DNA of 64,000 nucleotides. Source: JAGQVA01 sp033764335 (GTDB taxonomy: Bacteria; Bacteroidota; Bacteroidia; J057). The translations under genes and the position numbers were made by a program. The notes under the pieces are model-generated. The model saw nothing but the letters and a program-made list of their open reading frames with translations. It had not been told where the DNA came from and made no database searches. Positions 62,839 through 64,000 of the stretch are shown piece by piece (the stretch's first letter is position 1; each line of letters opens with the position of its first letter). The stretch is taken from contig JANRJC010000017.1 of assembly GCA_033764335.1 (NCBI GenBank), positions 248,001 through 312,000 on the forward strand, read 5' to 3'.

Positions 62839-63654
62839 TCAGGCGTTTTGTTTTTCGGCTTCCAGAAGTTTGCGAAACTGCTGAATAAAACGCAGGCAGG
62901 TTTTCGGCGGATTCGGAGTTTTCATAAAATGAGCACCGATGAGGAACCCGTCAAACCCTGCTTTGCGGAGCATAAAGGCATCCTCGGGGGAAGTGATTCC
63001 GCTTTCGGATACGGTAGCAAGGCCGGAAGGAATTTTGCTAAACAAAGACAGGGAAGTATCCAGAGAAATGCTCCCGTCTTTGAGGTTGCGGTTATTGATC
63101 CCAATGATGTCCACGTGTTCATTCACACTGCGGTCGAGTTCGTTGGCATCGTGTACTTCGAGCAATACTTCCAGGCCGAGGGAATGGGCAAAAGCGGCCA
63201 GACGGCGAATAACTTCGGGATAAAGTGCCGCAGCAATCAGCAGGATGGCATCCGCGCCGATAGAGCGTGCTTCCACAATCTGATACTCATCAATGATAAA
63301 ATCTTTGCGGAGTACCGGGCCATAAATCATCTGGCGCACTTTGGTGAGGTCTTCGTTTTTGCCTCCGAAATACTTTTCATCCGTCAATACCGAGACAGCA
63401 GAGGCTCCGGCATGCATATAGCCATTGGCCACCTGATCCACCTGGATATAGGGGTTTAGGTCATTTCGGGCGGGCGATTTTCGTTTAATTTCAGCGATAA
63501 CACCCACCTTGTCGGGACGTTTCACATATTTTTTCAGTGAAACACAGGGAGAGTCAAAATAGATGGACTGTTCCAGCAGTTTGACCGGGTACAGTTCCCG
63601 TTTTTTTTCAACTTCCTGCTTTTTGTTAGAGAGAATTTCGTCGAGAATAGACAT
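62839..63654 (-). CDS. trpC: Indole-3-glycerol phosphate synthase
   Basis: A 271-residue TIM barrel closing the indole ring. MSILDEILSNKKQEVEKK start, VIAEIKRKSPARNDLN, VLTDEKYFGGKNEDL, LRKDFIIDEYQIVEARSIGADAILLI, INNRNLKDGSISLDTSL and SESGITSPEDAFMLRKAGFDGFLIG. All substrate-contact segments are present. Six bases after trpD and before trpF in one run. Confidence 0.98.
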   Translation of the reverse strand: MSILDEILSNKKQEVEKKRELYPVKLLEQSIYFDSPCVSLKKYVKRPDKVGVIAEIKRKSPARNDLNPYIQVDQVANGYMHAGASAVSVLTDEKYFGGKNEDLTKVRQMIYGPVLRKDFIIDEYQIVEARSIGADAILLIAAALYPEVIRRLAAFAHSLGLEVLLEVHDANELDRSVNEHVDIIGINNRNLKDGSISLDTSLSLFSKIPSGLATVSESGITSPEDAFMLRKAGFDGFLIGAHFMKTPNPPKTCLRFIQQFRKLLEAEKQNA

Positions 63655-63660
63655 TCTGAT

Positions 63661-64000
63661 TTATTTATCAATGAATTTTTGAAAAGCCATTTTTGCCTTT
63701 CCGGAAAACAGGGACTCTTTTGCGATTTTTATCGAGTCTTCCCGGCTCAGGTTTGGTCGGGCACATTGGATAGCCATGCAGGCATTTGCCAAAACCACTT
63801 CCTGCTGAGCTTGTGTTCCCTTGTTTTCCAGAACATTTATAAAAATTTTAGCTGCATCTTCCACGGTTTTTCCTCCAAATAAAGTTTCGGGACTCCACTG
63901 CTGAAACCCCAGATCGCCCGGTGAAATAATCTCTTCCCCTTCGTTGTTAAGACATTTGGTATTACCGGTAAGAGAAATTTCATCATAGCCATCTAATGAA
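63661..64000 (-). CDS. trpD: Anthranilate phosphoribosyltransferase, C-terminal part (cut by window end)
   Basis: The frame is open to the window edge, so this is the C-terminal third of TrpD, which attaches phosphoribose to anthranilate. Translating 63661-64000 gives the typical substrate segment DGYDEISLTGNT, then GFQQWSPETLFGG, and the C-terminal helices with VVLANACMAIQCA. The GTG at 63862 is internal, not a start. First gene visible of the trpD-C-F-B-A-aroF run; trpE and trpG are presumably beyond the window. Confidence 0.95.
   Translation of the reverse strand, partial: SLDGYDEISLTGNTKCLNNEGEEIISPGDLGFQQWSPETLFGGKTVEDAAKIFINVLENKGTQAQQEVVLANACMAIQCARPNLSREDSIKIAKESLFSGKAKMAFQKFIDK

Noticed and set aside
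1..64000. CRISPR arrays, tRNA or rRNA genes, insertion sequences, prophage
   Set aside because: No periodic repeats, cloverleaf-like sequences, transposase motifs or phage proteins were found on reading both strands.

Overview
The window comes from a member of the phylum Bacteroidota, most likely the Saprospiria or a nearby class. The evidence is a type IX secretion C-terminal sorting domain (41883-43787), Bacteroidota-type -7 promoter elements (TAnnTTTG), a bacillithiol deacetylase (BshB1), a GH3/beta-lactamase fusion, a NagB fusion with a PIG-L-type deacetylase, and many exported TPR and SPOR proteins. Base composition is moderate, and no rRNA, tRNA, CRISPR array, insertion sequence or phage gene was recognised. 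Both window ends cut genes: a dihydrolipoamide dehydrogenase on the left and trpD on the right.

Layout. 1-7011: end of lpdA, a DUF4143 ATPase, an orphan ABC ATPase, and a translationally coupled pair on the minus strand (a GalU-like nucleotidyltransferase and a fucokinase-like kinase fused to a UDPGP-type pyrophosphorylase). 7092-12754: two paralogous exported transglycosylase-like proteins around a GH28 protein, then an exported amidase. 13070-18947: a cellulose-synthase-like GT2 fused to two degenerate glycosidase-like domains, coupled to a lipoprotein glycosidase with an intact active site, then a peptide deformylase that carries a signal peptide. 19092-27377: yidD, then a probable cell-wall recycling locus built around a divergent promoter with repeated operator-like sequences (GH3/beta-lactamase protein on one side; DeoR regulator, NagB-deacetylase fusion, MurQ and a DigH-like glycosidase on the other).

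27455-33924: a co-oriented run of exported proteins of unknown function, with a large TPR protein and a triple-SPOR protein, closed by a strong bidirectional terminator. 34008-37274: a hypothetical gene, an AT-rich gap, a 63-residue ORF and a membrane PP2C phosphatase with outward TPR/Sel1 repeats. 37278-45210: TRAP transporter permeases, aroC, an RseP-type protease, a T9SS-sorted protein, bshB1 and a small secreted protein. 45232-48366: an undecaprenyl-phosphate sugar transferase coupled to a lipoprotein gene, and one more exported protein. 48828-52882: tilS, a TPR lipoprotein, a LOTUS-like mini-protein and a CoA transferase. 52843-58625: an unassigned carbohydrate-active protein, GH15 and dxr in one minus-strand run. 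58684-64000: a hypothetical gene, DAHP synthase and trpA-B-F-C-D.

The two most interesting loci are the GT2/pseudo-glycosidase fusion with its active paralogue (13070-18297) and the kinase/pyrophosphorylase fusion with its GalU-like partner (2729-7011). A recurring arrangement, TAnnTTTG followed by exactly four bases and then ATG, is seen before yidD, the deformylase gene and aroC, and with one mismatch before the ABC gene; it suggests leaderless transcripts.
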